Notes: a model not told the origin generated them from the sequence alone. Counted from the first letter of the stretch, positions 1 to 5,962 are shown. The stretch is DNA of 7,396 bases from Thermoplasmata archaeon (GCA_030039915.1 JASHUP010000073.1:1-7396), one strand, 5' to 3'. Numbers and translations: made by a program.

Positions 1-559
1 CATAGAACGGGTCGGCGTTCGTGATCTCCGGCGAGAGAGGCCCACCGCCGACCGGGTGCAACCAGAGCACACCCCGATGTCCGACGGTCGCTCGCACTTC
101 GGCCCGGATCCCCTCTGACGCGAGGAGGTCGGCTCCGGTCAGGCCCCGCGCGAGCTCGACGGACTCATTCGTTCCGAGAGACCGTCCGACCCGGGAGTCC
201 AGAACGGTTCCGTCTCCGTCGATGGTCGCGAAGTTGAGACGGAGCGCGACGTCCCCCGGCACGAGCGGGAGTTCCACTCCGAGGGCCTCCAGCACGCCGC
301 GACCGGGAGAATCGTGCACGGGGTCGTACCCGAGCAGCGCGAAGACCCCCGCGTCGGATTCGGGAGCGATACCCGCCCCGACGACGACCACGTCCCCCAG
401 CACACCGGCCCCGGCGAGTCCGTCCAGATGGGGCGTCGCGGCCGCCTCGACCGGGCTACGTCCTCCGGTGGCCGGATGAGGGCGATCACCGAGTCCGTCG
501 AGGACGATCAGCGCGCGCGAGACCGTTGCCGCCGCCGCAGGACTCGCCGTCGTTGCCAT
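1..559 (-). CDS. apgM: Archaeal 2,3-bisphosphoglycerate-independent phosphoglycerate mutase, N-terminal part (cut by window edge)
   Basis: Reading the minus strand from the ATG at 559 gives 186 open codons to the left edge, so the C-terminal half is missing. The protein would interconvert 3-phosphoglycerate and 2-phosphoglycerate in the cytoplasm, in glycolysis and gluconeogenesis. It belongs to the metal-dependent alkaline-phosphatase-superfamily mutases of the archaeal type. Visible landmarks are the metal-binding start VLDGLGDRP (residues 19-27, Asp21), the GGRSPVEAAATPHLDGLA segment (32-49) and PESDAGVFALLGYDP (66-80). Ser68-Asp69 in the last segment matches the catalytic, phosphorylated serine of the family. 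Further landmarks are SPGRGVLEALGVEL (84-97), the LNFATIDGDG core (108-117) and LSPEITNADPF near the cut. A GTG directly before the ATG is an alternative start; a TAG lies just upstream of that. I see no TATA box at the usual distance on this strand. It is divergent from the membrane protein at 597, with only 37 bp between starts. Confidence 0.9.
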   Translation of the reverse strand, partial: MATTASPAAAATVSRALIVLDGLGDRPHPATGGRSPVEAAATPHLDGLAGAGVLGDVVVVGAGIAPESDAGVFALLGYDPVHDSPGRGVLEALGVELPLVPGDVALRLNFATIDGDGTVLDSRVGRSLGTNESVELARGLTGADLLASEGIRAEVRATVGHRGVLWLHPVGGGPLSPEITNADPFY

Positions 560-561
560 CA

Positions 562-571
562 CCTAATAAAG
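562..571 (+). promoter_or_regulatory. TATA-like box for the membrane protein gene at 597
   Basis: The AT-rich run CCTAATAAAG stands out in GC-rich surroundings. Its centre lies about 30 nt before the GTG at 597. Archaeal transcription normally starts about 26-28 nt downstream of the TATA centre, so the transcript would begin within a few bases of the GTG, giving a leaderless or nearly leaderless message. The box also abuts the 5' end of the divergent mutase gene. Confidence 0.5.
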
Positions 572-591
572 GGAGGCCGACCTGCCCTCCC
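571..591. promoter_or_regulatory. Inverted repeat between divergent genes (possible operator)
   Basis: GGGAGG (571-576) is repeated inverted as CCTCCC (586-591) with a 9-nt spacer. The pair sits between the TATA-like box and the start codon of the rightward gene and just upstream of the leftward mutase start. This is where a repressor could act on both genes. Six-base arms in GC-rich DNA can arise by chance, so the operator role is only suggested. Confidence 0.25.
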
Positions 592-596
592 GTTCC

Positions 597-1724
597 GTGG
601 CGCAACAACCGAAGGGCGGCATTAGGCGTTTTCTCTCGACCCCCCTGGGTCTCGTCGTCCTCGTCGCGCTCGCCCTTGGTCTGGTCTTCCTGACGTACGT
701 CTACGTCTCCGTAATCATCGCCATTCCCGCGCTGCTCCTCTTCGGTCTCGCGGTGCCGATCTGGTGCGGCGTCAAACGCCCGCGGTTCCTCGCGCTCCTC
801 GGCCTCGTGGTCGTGGTCGCCGTCGCCCCGATCGCGACGATCGTCTTCACCCAGGAGATCATGTCGCCGGTCCCGCTGGCGAGCTCCGGCGCGGGCAGCC
901 CGTACTCGCACGGCCTTCCGGTCATGGTGAACGCGGGCGTCCACCCGTTCAACGGCGGGACGGCCACGAATTTCACCTGGCAGGTGACGATCAATCCCGC
1001 GAACGTTTCGATCGGGAATACGACGCCCGTCTGGTTGAATCTGTACATCAGCACCTGCCCGGGAGCCACCGGAAACAACTCGCCGTACTGCTCGGCCCCG
1101 TATTCGCTCATCATCCTCAACTACACGAACGCGTCCGGTGGCCACTCGCTGCCCAACACGACCTCGCCGTACACCGTCTCGTTCCATTACCGGATCGGCA
1201 CGACGGGGATCTGGGACTGGCAGATGGGCATCTTCACGAAAAATACGACGACGGGAAAGCCGTACTTCCAGCTCCTGGTCGGCGATCCGACCTACAACGG
1301 CATCGAGGGCCCGGTGATCGGTGGCTTCTACGTCGTCTACGCCGAGCTCATCTCGACGGTCTTCTTCCAGGACCTATTGTTCCTGGGGGCCCCGTTCTTC
1401 TTCTCGTTGCTCATCTACATGCTGTTCAAGAACCGGGAACGGCGCCGGAAGGAGGCCCAGCAGCGAGCGATGGGACCCGTCTCGTCGACGGGGGAATCTT
1501 CCGGAGGAGCCCCCTCAGCTCCCGACGCCAAGGGAGCACCTCTCCCGTCCTCGCAGCCGCCCCCCGGCACGTCCAGCGCCCCGCCGTCGACCGCGTCCGC
1601 CGCAGAGGAGCTCAACTGCCCCAAGTGCAACGCCGTGGTCTATACGGGCGAAACGACCTGCTGGAAGTGCGGGGCCGCCCTTCCCTCCACCACCGGAACA
1701 AAATCCCCCGGGGCTTCTGGCTGA
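597..1724 (+). CDS. Four-helix membrane protein with glycosylatable outer domain and C-terminal zinc ribbon, function unknown
   Basis: The product has 375 residues and I cannot name its family. Hydrophobic segments at about 17-36, 38-57, 64-84 and 255-277, with basic flanks (KGGIRR at the N-terminus, VKRPRF at 59-64, KNRERRRK at 278-285), give four membrane helices with both ends inside by the positive-inside rule. The loop at about 85-250 would be outside the cell. It is rich in Asn-X-Ser/Thr sequons (Asn125, 136, 141, 175, 178, 187, 216) and has two Cys (154, 165) that could form a disulfide. After the last helix comes a Ser/Pro/Ala-rich linker (about 292-336) and a zinc ribbon, CPKC-x10-CWKC (Cys341, 344, 355, 358), which would be cytoplasmic. 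The GTG start is supported by a TATA-like box about 30 nt upstream. The gene is convergent with the Ig-repeat pilin-like gene. A sensor or scaffold role is possible, but nothing here shows a ligand or partner. Confidence 0.85.
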   Translation: MAQQPKGGIRRFLSTPLGLVVLVALALGLVFLTYVYVSVIIAIPALLLFGLAVPIWCGVKRPRFLALLGLVVVVAVAPIATIVFTQEIMSPVPLASSGAGSPYSHGLPVMVNAGVHPFNGGTATNFTWQVTINPANVSIGNTTPVWLNLYISTCPGATGNNSPYCSAPYSLIILNYTNASGGHSLPNTTSPYTVSFHYRIGTTGIWDWQMGIFTKNTTTGKPYFQLLVGDPTYNGIEGPVIGGFYVVYAELISTVFFQDLLFLGAPFFFSLLIYMLFKNRERRRKEAQQRAMGPVSSTGESSGGAPSAPDAKGAPLPSSQPPPGTSSAPPSTASAAEELNCPKCNAVVYTGETTCWKCGAALPSTTGTKSPGASG

Positions 1725-1803
1725 CCTGACCGCGACCGACCTGCTCGAAGACGGCCCTTCGGCGAGGACGCGGGGCTGGAATTCTGCCGAAGTACGGGGC
1801 GAC

Positions 1804-1819
1804 GAGCGCCGGAGCGCTC
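1804..1819 (-). terminator. UNCG-loop hairpin overlapping the stop of the pilin-like gene
   Basis: GAGCGC and GCGCTC form a perfect 6-bp stem. Read on the minus strand the loop is TCCG closed by a C-G pair, that is c(UCCG)g, a member of the very stable UNCG tetraloop class. The hairpin begins within the TGA stop (1818-1820) of the large pilin-like gene. No T tract follows, so it may be a 3'-end stabiliser as readily as a terminator. Confidence 0.35.
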
Positions 1820-4223
1820 AGCTACGGACGAACGCAAACGTCGCGGTCTGCCCGCTCGTGATGTCGATCACTTCGAACAGATAGGTCCCCGCCGTGGTCT
1901 GAGTCGGGACCGTGTACGCGCACACGAAACCGCCGGCGGAAGTGATGACGACCGTGTTCGTGCCAGTGATGGTCCCGCTCGAGCAGCTCGACGGGGTGAT
2001 GACCGCGCCGTTGTACCAGAGCTGGACGGTGGAGCTGACCGCAAACCCGGCGCCCGTCATCGTGACCGCGGTCGCGGTGCCGTGCGCTCCGGTGCCGGGG
2101 CTGACCGAGAGCGTCCACGCCGTGACGGTAAACGCAGAGCTGACGACCTGGCCCGTGGTCGAATCGGATGCGACGACCGAGTTGCTCCCCGCGAGCGTTC
2201 CGTACGGAACGGTGAAGATGCAGGTGAAGGCGCCGGCGGTGGAGGTGGTGATCGTGGCTCCGGCCGTTCCCACGGAGCACGAAGAAACGGTGACCGAGAT
2301 CGTCCCGAACGTCAACGAGACGGCCTGGGACGCGGCATAGCCGGTCGCCGTGATCGTGACGCTCGTTGCCTGGACCCCCGAGGTGACGGAGAGCGTGAAG
2401 GCTGCGGCCGTGACGGTCGCGGTGGCGCTCGCTACCTGCGCGGGATAGGTCGTGTCGCTCGCGATCAGCGCCGCGGAGCCGGCCACGGCGGCGTTCGGGA
2501 CCACGAACCGGCAGACGAACGTCCCCGTGCTCGTGGTCGTGATCGTCGTTCCGGAGAACGTGCAGGTTGAGTTGGTTGTGCCGCTCGGCCCGACGCTCAG
2601 CCCCTGGAAGGTGAGCGTCACGCTCGAGGTCGCCGCGAAACCGGTCCCTCGCGCCGTCAGAGTCCCCGCCTCGAGGGTGGGGGACGGACCGACGGTGACG
2701 GACCACGAGGTGACGGTGTACGCCGCGGTATCATTCTGCCCGGACGCTGCGTCCGAAGCGAGGACGGTCGTCGCGCCCGCCGGGGCACCGTTCGGAACCG
2801 TGATCGCGCAGGTGAAGCCGCCCCCGGTCGCAGGCGTCACCGTGTTCGCCGAAAGAGTGCCTGCGGAGCAGGAAGAGATGGTCGCGCTCACCCCTCCGAC
2901 CGAAAGCGCCACCGCGGAACCGGTGATCGTCGAGAAGCCGGCGCCGGTCACCGTGACCGCGCTACCGACGAGCCCGGAAGAAACGGAAGCGGTGATCGTG
3001 GCCGGGGTGAACGTGAGAGTGCCCGTCACCGTGCCTACCCCCGTGACGGTCGCCGTCGCCGTGAGCGTGTAGGTATAGAGGGTGATGGAAGCGGGGTTCG
3101 GGATGGTCCAGGGGACTTGGCTAAGGACTGTCTCGCTCGAGGGCCCACTGATCGTCAGTCCCGACGGACCGGTTCCCGAGTACGTTGCCGGACCGCTCGG
3201 GCTCGGAGTGCCCGAGAACGACACCGAGAGGCTCGCGCCCGAGGTCGACCCGGTGTACGTGACCACCGCCGTCACCGCCTCGGTGACGCCGGCATTGGCG
3301 GGCGACGGGATCAGCACCGCGGCCACCGAAAGGGGTCCGTTGGACGATCCACCACTGCTGCTGGCCGCAATGGTGATCACGACGGCCCCCGTCGCGCCCT
3401 GGCCGATCACGCTACTGGTGTTCACGAAACCGTAGTAGGTCCCGGCGGTGACGGAGGAGGTGTTGCCCGAGTTGACCTTGAATCCCCACACCCCTTGGGA
3501 GTTCTGGCTCATCCTGGCTTCCGCGGTGCCGGAGGCCCCGTGCAGGGAGGCCAGGTTGACGTAGACCCAAAGCGGGTTGTAGTTGCCCGCGAGCGAGGCG
3601 TTCACCGTGAACGCCTGCCCAATGGTCGGTATCGCGGGTACGGTCCACGTTGATACGACCGTCGGCGCGACGGAGGTTGCCGCTCCCGGAAGGATAACGC
3701 TGAAGAGGAGTTGCGACGCGGAAACGACGTAGACGGTGATGTTACCGAGAGAACTCGGGAGGTCGGCCGGTGTGTTCGTGAACGTCACGACCCACATCTG
3801 ACCGAGGTTCCAGGTCGAGAATCCGGCGACGGTCGCGTAACTCAGGCTTTGGGAGGCGACCGTATACGGAGCGGAGAATTCGGGGGCACTCGGCTGGACG
3901 GCGGATTTGAGGTAGACCAGCGCGATACCGGGAATCGACGGACCCCCGAGGTGGGTGATCTGGACGGCGGAGATGTTCTGCCCATTACTTGTGTAGACGA
4001 GCGCGGCGCGGAATTGGTTGTTGTTCTGGGGAGCGGGCGAAGGAAAGGTCGTGACCCACGCGAAAATGGACGCGAACAGCGTTACCGTCAGCGCCAGGAG
4101 GAGGATCGTGGCCACGACGTCCGAGACGCCGCGACCGGTTCGCGGTCGAGCCAATCGGCGCCACCGTCGAAGACCCGAACGCCGACGAACTCCCACTCCA
4201 TAGGTGACTCCGACGGCTGACAC
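1818..4223 (-). CDS. Pilin-like surface protein with stacked Ig-like domains (probable adhesin or minor pilin)
   Basis: The product has 801 residues. It starts with a basic leader (about residues 11-31) followed by GRG/VSDVVATILLLALTV. This matches archaeal type IV pilin class III signals: prepilin peptidase would cut after Gly32, leaving a hydrophobic assembly helix at 33-57. A pilin-like head follows (about 60-180). Next come two Ig-like beta domains (about 187-288 and 298-408), joined by a Ser/Gly linker, and four related repeats (about 409-507, 508-608, 609-703, 704-801). Each repeat has a GTGFA/GAGF-like turn, one Cys near the middle and a second in an aromatic-x-C...(V/T)VP strand. Many sequons (Asn83, 161, 208, 254, 268, 497, 551) suggest glycosylation. 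The protein therefore probably sits on a filament or anchored at the membrane with a long outward stalk. The GTG at 4223 follows AGGGGGG; a GTG at 4196 is a less likely alternative. The binding target is unknown. It lies downstream of the compact pilin, behind its own promoter. Confidence 0.85.
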   Translation of the reverse strand: MSAVGVTYGVGVRRRSGLRRWRRLARPRTGRGVSDVVATILLLALTVTLFASIFAWVTTFPSPAPQNNNQFRAALVYTSNGQNISAVQITHLGGPSIPGIALVYLKSAVQPSAPEFSAPYTVASQSLSYATVAGFSTWNLGQMWVVTFTNTPADLPSSLGNITVYVVSASQLLFSVILPGAATSVAPTVVSTWTVPAIPTIGQAFTVNASLAGNYNPLWVYVNLASLHGASGTAEARMSQNSQGVWGFKVNSGNTSSVTAGTYYGFVNTSSVIGQGATGAVVITIAASSSGGSSNGPLSVAAVLIPSPANAGVTEAVTAVVTYTGSTSGASLSVSFSGTPSPSGPATYSGTGPSGLTISGPSSETVLSQVPWTIPNPASITLYTYTLTATATVTGVGTVTGTLTFTPATITASVSSGLVGSAVTVTGAGFSTITGSAVALSVGGVSATISSCSAGTLSANTVTPATGGGFTCAITVPNGAPAGATTVLASDAASGQNDTAAYTVTSWSVTVGPSPTLEAGTLTARGTGFAATSSVTLTFQGLSVGPSGTTNSTCTFSGTTITTTSTGTFVCRFVVPNAAVAGSAALIASDTTYPAQVASATATVTAAAFTLSVTSGVQATSVTITATGYAASQAVSLTFGTISVTVSSCSVGTAGATITTSTAGAFTCIFTVPYGTLAGSNSVVASDSTTGQVVSSAFTVTAWTLSVSPGTGAHGTATAVTMTGAGFAVSSTVQLWYNGAVITPSSCSSGTITGTNTVVITSAGGFVCAYTVPTQTTAGTYLFEVIDITSGQTATFAFVRS
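1821..2999 (-). repeat. Four tandem Ig-like domain repeats within the pilin-like protein
   Basis: Four units of about 95-100 codons occupy approximately 2703-2999, 2400-2702, 2115-2399 and 1821-2114. Each carries two Cys spaced 17-21 residues apart (452/472, 554/571, 649/668, 747/768). The first usually follows Ser-Ser or Ser-Thr; the second lies in the pattern aromatic/V-x-C-x-(aromatic/I)-x-VP. The regular pairing suggests one disulfide per domain. The units are recognisable in protein but have diverged, so they are old duplications, not recent copies. The fold could be IPT/TIG-like or bacterial-Ig-like; I cannot decide from sequence alone. Confidence 0.7.
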
Positions 4224-4226
4224 GCG

Positions 4227-4233
4227 CCCCCCT
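4227..4233 (-). promoter_or_regulatory. G-rich Shine-Dalgarno-like site before GTG 4223
   Basis: On the minus strand AGGGGGG ends 3 nt before the GTG at 4223. It is a weak match to the archaeal GGAGG/GGTG consensus. It supports a short leader for the Ig-repeat gene and favours this start over the in-frame GTG at 4196. Confidence 0.35.
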
Positions 4234-4261
4234 AACTCGGTGTAATAGAGGCCGGGGTCCC

Positions 4262-4271
4262 GTATTTAGAC
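4262..4271 (-). promoter_or_regulatory. TATA-like box for the Ig-repeat pilin-like gene
   Basis: On the minus strand TCTAAATACG is an AT-rich island centred near 4266. A start site about 26 nt downstream would fall near 4240, giving a leader of roughly 17 nt before the GTG at 4223. A related core, CAAATACC, lies ahead of the compact pilin. Confidence 0.45.
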
Positions 4272-4298
4272 GTTCGCGTGACGGCTTATCCTTAGCAG

Positions 4299-4342
4299 AA
4301 AAAAACAGCAACGCACAGTGACGGCCGAGCCGTCACCGTGCG
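4299..4342 (-). terminator. Terminator of the pilin gene: long hairpin followed by T7
   Basis: An 8-bp perfect stem (GTGACGGC 4318-4325 with GCCGTCAC 4329-4336, three-base loop) is extended by a further 5 bp (4312-4316 with 4338-4342) across one mismatch. On the minus strand, six bases after the hairpin, comes a run of seven T (4305 to 4299). It begins 40 nt after the stop of the compact pilin. Archaeal termination depends mainly on the T tract; the hairpin may add 3'-end stability, which fits an abundant pilin message. It also insulates the next gene, whose TATA-like box lies less than 40 nt beyond. Confidence 0.75.
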
Positions 4343-4381
4343 CTCGGAAAGGGTTTCTCAAACCGTGCTTGGTCCGCAGCT

Positions 4382-5008
4382 CTACGGGAGAGCGACCGAC
4401 GTCGTGCCCGAGTAGCCCGCGGTTCCGACCGTCACGAAGCTGAGGCCCGTGCCTGCCGGGTTACCGGTTCCCATGTCGATCACGATCGTGTAGACGCTCG
4501 AGAACGGGGTCGACGGGCTGCAGGCGTTGCCGTTGCACGCGGTCGCCACGGCGGAGAACGTACCGAACGTCGTCGTCATCGCGAGCGCCGTGCTCGCGGT
4601 GGTCATCTGAGCCACGACGACGCCTCCCACGTTCATGACGCTGAAACCGCCGACGGAAGCCGCCGTGTCGATGGCACCCGTGGCCGTCTTGACCTCAAAG
4701 AGAACGGTTCCAAAGGTGTTGGACGCGCTCTCAACGGTCAGCGTGTAGCAGTAGTCCGCGGCCTTGCAGCCGTTCGCAGCGTAGGTGTTCCCCGTCGCGG
4801 ACGTGCTCAGGACGGGATTGCCCGCCGTGAACGCAGATCCGATCGGCTTCGACCCGACACCGCCTCCCGTCAGACCCGAAATCAGCACGTACAGCACGGC
4901 GGCCAGCACGACCGTGATCGCGACCAGCAAGATCGTCGCGATGATCGGCGACACTCCGCGCTTGCGCGCCTTTCTCCAGCTTCTTTCGTTCTTTCCCCAG
5001 ACGTTCAT
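4382..5008 (-). CDS. Archaeal type IV pilin (probable filament subunit)
   Basis: The product has 208 residues from the ATG at 5008. It matches archaeal type IV pilins: a short basic leader (residues 1-17, with KARKR), the prepilin peptidase site RG/VSP (cut after Gly18), and the hydrophobic helix VSPIIATILLVAITVVLAA continuing to about 46. That helix both spans the membrane and forms the filament core after assembly. A Gly/Ser hinge (46-57) leads into a beta-rich, Thr/Val-rich head of about 150 residues with four Cys (81, 87, 158, 163), enough for two disulfides. The size is usual for a major pilin. The frame is open upstream to a possible start at 5113. I chose 5008 because GGAGG lies 11 nt before it and because the extra 35 residues would give an unusually long leader. 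Its own promoter and terminator suggest a single-gene, strongly expressed unit. The alternative role is a minor pilin or other surface filament protein. Confidence 0.9.
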   Translation of the reverse strand: MNVWGKNERSWRKARKRGVSPIIATILLVAITVVLAAVLYVLISGLTGGGVGSKPIGSAFTAGNPVLSTSATGNTYAANGCKAADYCYTLTVESASNTFGTVLFEVKTATGAIDTAASVGGFSVMNVGGVVVAQMTTASTALAMTTTFGTFSAVATACNGNACSPSTPFSSVYTIVIDMGTGNPAGTGLSFVTVGTAGYSGTTSVALP

Positions 5009-5019
5009 TCGCTTTCGTT

Positions 5020-5024
5020 CCTCC
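5020..5024 (-). promoter_or_regulatory. Shine-Dalgarno site that decides the pilin start
   Basis: On the minus strand the sequence is GGAGG, a full match to the archaeal anti-Shine-Dalgarno target, 11 nt before the ATG at 5008. It supports starting the pilin there and not at the upstream in-frame position 5113. Confidence 0.6.
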
Positions 5025-5030
5025 GATGTT

Positions 5031-5044
5031 GGGTCGTCTGACCC
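5031..5044 (-). other. Small hairpin in the pilin mRNA leader
   Basis: GGGTC (5031-5035) and GACCC (5040-5044) form a 5-bp stem with a four-base loop, seven bases upstream of the GGAGG site on the minus strand. If the message starts near 5048, the hairpin would sit at its very 5' end, where it could protect the mRNA from decay. The stem is short and could be chance. Confidence 0.25.
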
Positions 5045-5070
5045 GTGGGTTTCGGTATGGCCAGCATCTG

Positions 5071-5079
5071 GTATTTGAA
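5071..5079 (-). promoter_or_regulatory. TATA-like box for the pilin gene
   Basis: On the minus strand TTCAAATAC is centred near 5074. A start site about 26 nt downstream (near 5048) would give a leader of about 40 nt carrying the hairpin and the GGAGG site. A second AT-rich patch around 5121-5140 is an alternative, more distal promoter. Confidence 0.4.
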
Positions 5080-5243
5080 TGTACGGGGCAGTGGAAACGA
5101 CAAAAGACGACATTAGATTCGACCTTTAACGTAATACACATCAATACGCATAATGCCACACTGCCGCACGTCAGAGCGCCGCATAGGAAATTCGTGCCGG
5201 CCCGGACGATTTCGCTGCGGGGGCGTCGAACCTACACGGTACG

Positions 5244-5278
5244 GGGGCCCAGGGGATCAACCGCTGGCCCCATTGATC
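5244..5278. other. Overlapping, mutually exclusive inverted repeats
   Basis: GGGGCCCAG (5244-5252) can pair with CTGGCCCC (5264-5271), 8 bp with one bulged C. GATCAA (5255-5260), in that loop, can pair with TTGATC (5273-5278). The two stems interleave, and only one base separates the right arms, too little for both to form comfortably as a pseudoknot. They therefore look like alternative hairpins or a composite protein-binding site upstream of the RHH-FtsZ operon. Confidence 0.35.
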
Positions 5279-5319
5279 TGTCCGGCGTCACGCGCGCGGG
5301 GCGAGTTATACTGACACGG

Positions 5320-5353
5320 CGCTGCCCGAAGGGCGCGTTCGACCCGGATTTTT
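5320..5353 (+). terminator. Hairpin plus T tract upstream of the RHH gene (possible terminator)
   Basis: GCCC-GAA-GGGC with flanking GC pairs across a bulged T forms a stem of about 7 bp (5320-5337). A run of five T follows at 5349-5353, then ATTTG. It could end a short plus-strand transcript started in the AT-rich patch near 5125, or act as an attenuator in a long operon leader. The T run may equally be part of a promoter. Confidence 0.25.
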
Positions 5354-5424
5354 ATTTGTTCGACACGTCAGTAAAACGCGTGCTGTCGCAGTCCCTCGAT
5401 TGTCCTCCGAAAGAATGTGCTTGT

Positions 5425-5433
5425 GTTTAAGTA
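5425..5433 (+). promoter_or_regulatory. TATA-like box for the RHH-FtsZ operon
   Basis: GTTTAAGTAT is a strong AT island centred near 5429. The expected start site (about 5456) is within a few bases of the GTG at 5462. This favours a nearly leaderless message starting at that codon. It also argues against the in-frame GTG at 5417, which lies upstream of the box. Confidence 0.5.
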
Positions 5434-5461
5434 TCAGAAGTTTCCATCCCTCTGCTCGACT

Positions 5462-5962
5462 GTGTTCGACAACGCATCCAAACGGGCAACCGAGAACTCG
5501 AAAGAGCCGACGGCCCGTTCGGAGGAGCCCGAGGACGCGCGCATCGCCCTACGGTGCAACCGCAAGGAGCTCCAGCTGGTCGACTCGTTCGTGGCGAACG
5601 GCGAGTTCTCGACCCGCTCGGAGCTCATGCGGGCGGCGCTGCACGCGTTCCTCCGCTCCCGCGCGATGTCGGCCGCGCCGGCCCCTGCCGTGGACGCCGA
5701 GGGCCTCGTCGAGGTCCCCGTTCGGCTGCGGCCAGAGGAGTACGCCGCCCTCGAGACCTACGCCCATCACGTCGCGAACGGTCGCTCGGTGAGGGACATC
5801 CTCGCCGAGATCGTCCGTCGCGGAGAGATGGAGATGAAGGTCCACGAGCTCGTTCAACGGGCTCGCGCAACGGTGCGCGAGGCGGTGGAGACCCGGAGCC
5901 AGGTCGGAGCGCTCGGCGAGAGCGCGAAGGATCTGGAGCGAAAGGGGGTCGTCGGCCGGTAG
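5462..5962 (+). CDS. Tandem ribbon-helix-helix regulator, first gene of the FtsZ-like operon (CdrS-like by context)
   Basis: From the GTG at 5462 the product has 166 residues. After a charged, probably disordered N-terminus (1-25) comes a typical RHH DNA-binding unit: a strand with alternating small and basic residues (ARIALRCN, 26-33), then helices KELQLVDSFVANG and TRSELMRAALHAFLR (35-65). An Ala/Pro linker (69-80) leads to a second RHH-like unit, VEVPVRLRPEEYAALETYA (83-101) with RSVRDILAEIVRRGE (108-122). A helical, charged tail may be coiled coil (124-163). RHH proteins bind DNA as dimers through the strand; a tandem copy could give a pseudo-dimer within one chain. The FtsZ-like gene starts 40 nt after its stop with no TATA box between, so they are probably co-transcribed. 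In haloarchaea the RHH protein CdrS is encoded next to ftsZ2 and controls division genes; a similar role here is inference from layout. A longer form from the GTG at 5417 (181 residues) is possible. Confidence 0.8.
   Translation: MFDNASKRATENSKEPTARSEEPEDARIALRCNRKELQLVDSFVANGEFSTRSELMRAALHAFLRSRAMSAAPAPAVDAEGLVEVPVRLRPEEYAALETYAHHVANGRSVRDILAEIVRRGEMEMKVHELVQRARATVREAVETRSQVGALGESAKDLERKGVVGR

Larger units (their letters stand above)
5009..5461. other. 453-bp intergenic control region without a credible gene
   Basis: This stretch separates the leftward pilin from the rightward RHH-FtsZ operon. The left part (5009 to about 5080) holds the pilin leader, its ribosome site and a TATA-like box. 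At 5101-5160 there is an AT-rich patch (CTTTAACGTAATACACATC) that could be a promoter on either strand. At 5244-5278 lie two overlapping inverted repeats. On the plus strand a GC hairpin (about 5320-5337, loop GAA) is followed by TTTTT at 5349-5353. Further AT islands (GAGTTATAC near 5304, TTTTTATTTG at 5349-5358, TTTAAGTAT at 5425) could be successive promoters. An open frame at 5026-5430 has no recognisable protein features. I found no convincing tRNA arms. Confidence 0.5.

Noticed and set aside
139..489. Minus-strand frame of 116 codons overlapping the left-edge gene
   Set aside because: It is a shadow; the neighbouring frame gives a clear phosphoglycerate mutase with catalytic Ser68-Asp69.
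2452..3072. Long plus-strand frames opposite the Ig-repeat gene (also 1912-2340 and 3082-3435)
   Set aside because: These are antisense shadows of a Thr/Val/Ser-rich coding sequence with high GC. Their translations are Val/Pro-rich mirror patterns with no domain.
5009..5113. Extended pilin start giving 35 extra N-terminal residues
   Set aside because: The extension would cover the TATA-like box and GGAGG site and would place an unusually long leader before the prepilin peptidase site. The ATG at 5008 has the ribosome site and a normal 18-residue leader.
5244..5278. H-type pseudoknot from the interleaved repeats
   Set aside because: Only one base links the right arms, too short to cross an 8-bp stem. 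The two stems are better seen as alternatives or as DNA sites.
5161..5350. Possible tRNA, from TTCGA-containing stretches on both strands
   Set aside because: At each site the bases flanking the would-be T loop do not form a 5-bp stem, and no matching acceptor or anticodon arms were found.
5026..5430. Open plus-strand frame of 134 codons in the intergenic region
   Set aside because: It overlaps the pilin leader, promoter and inverted repeats. Its translation shows no domain, no hydrophobic segment and mixed rare composition, so it looks like a chance frame.
5417..5461. Longer start for the RHH protein at GTG 5417
   Set aside because: The best TATA-like box (5425-5433) lies inside this extension and the extra residues show no RHH features. 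It is kept only as an alternative.
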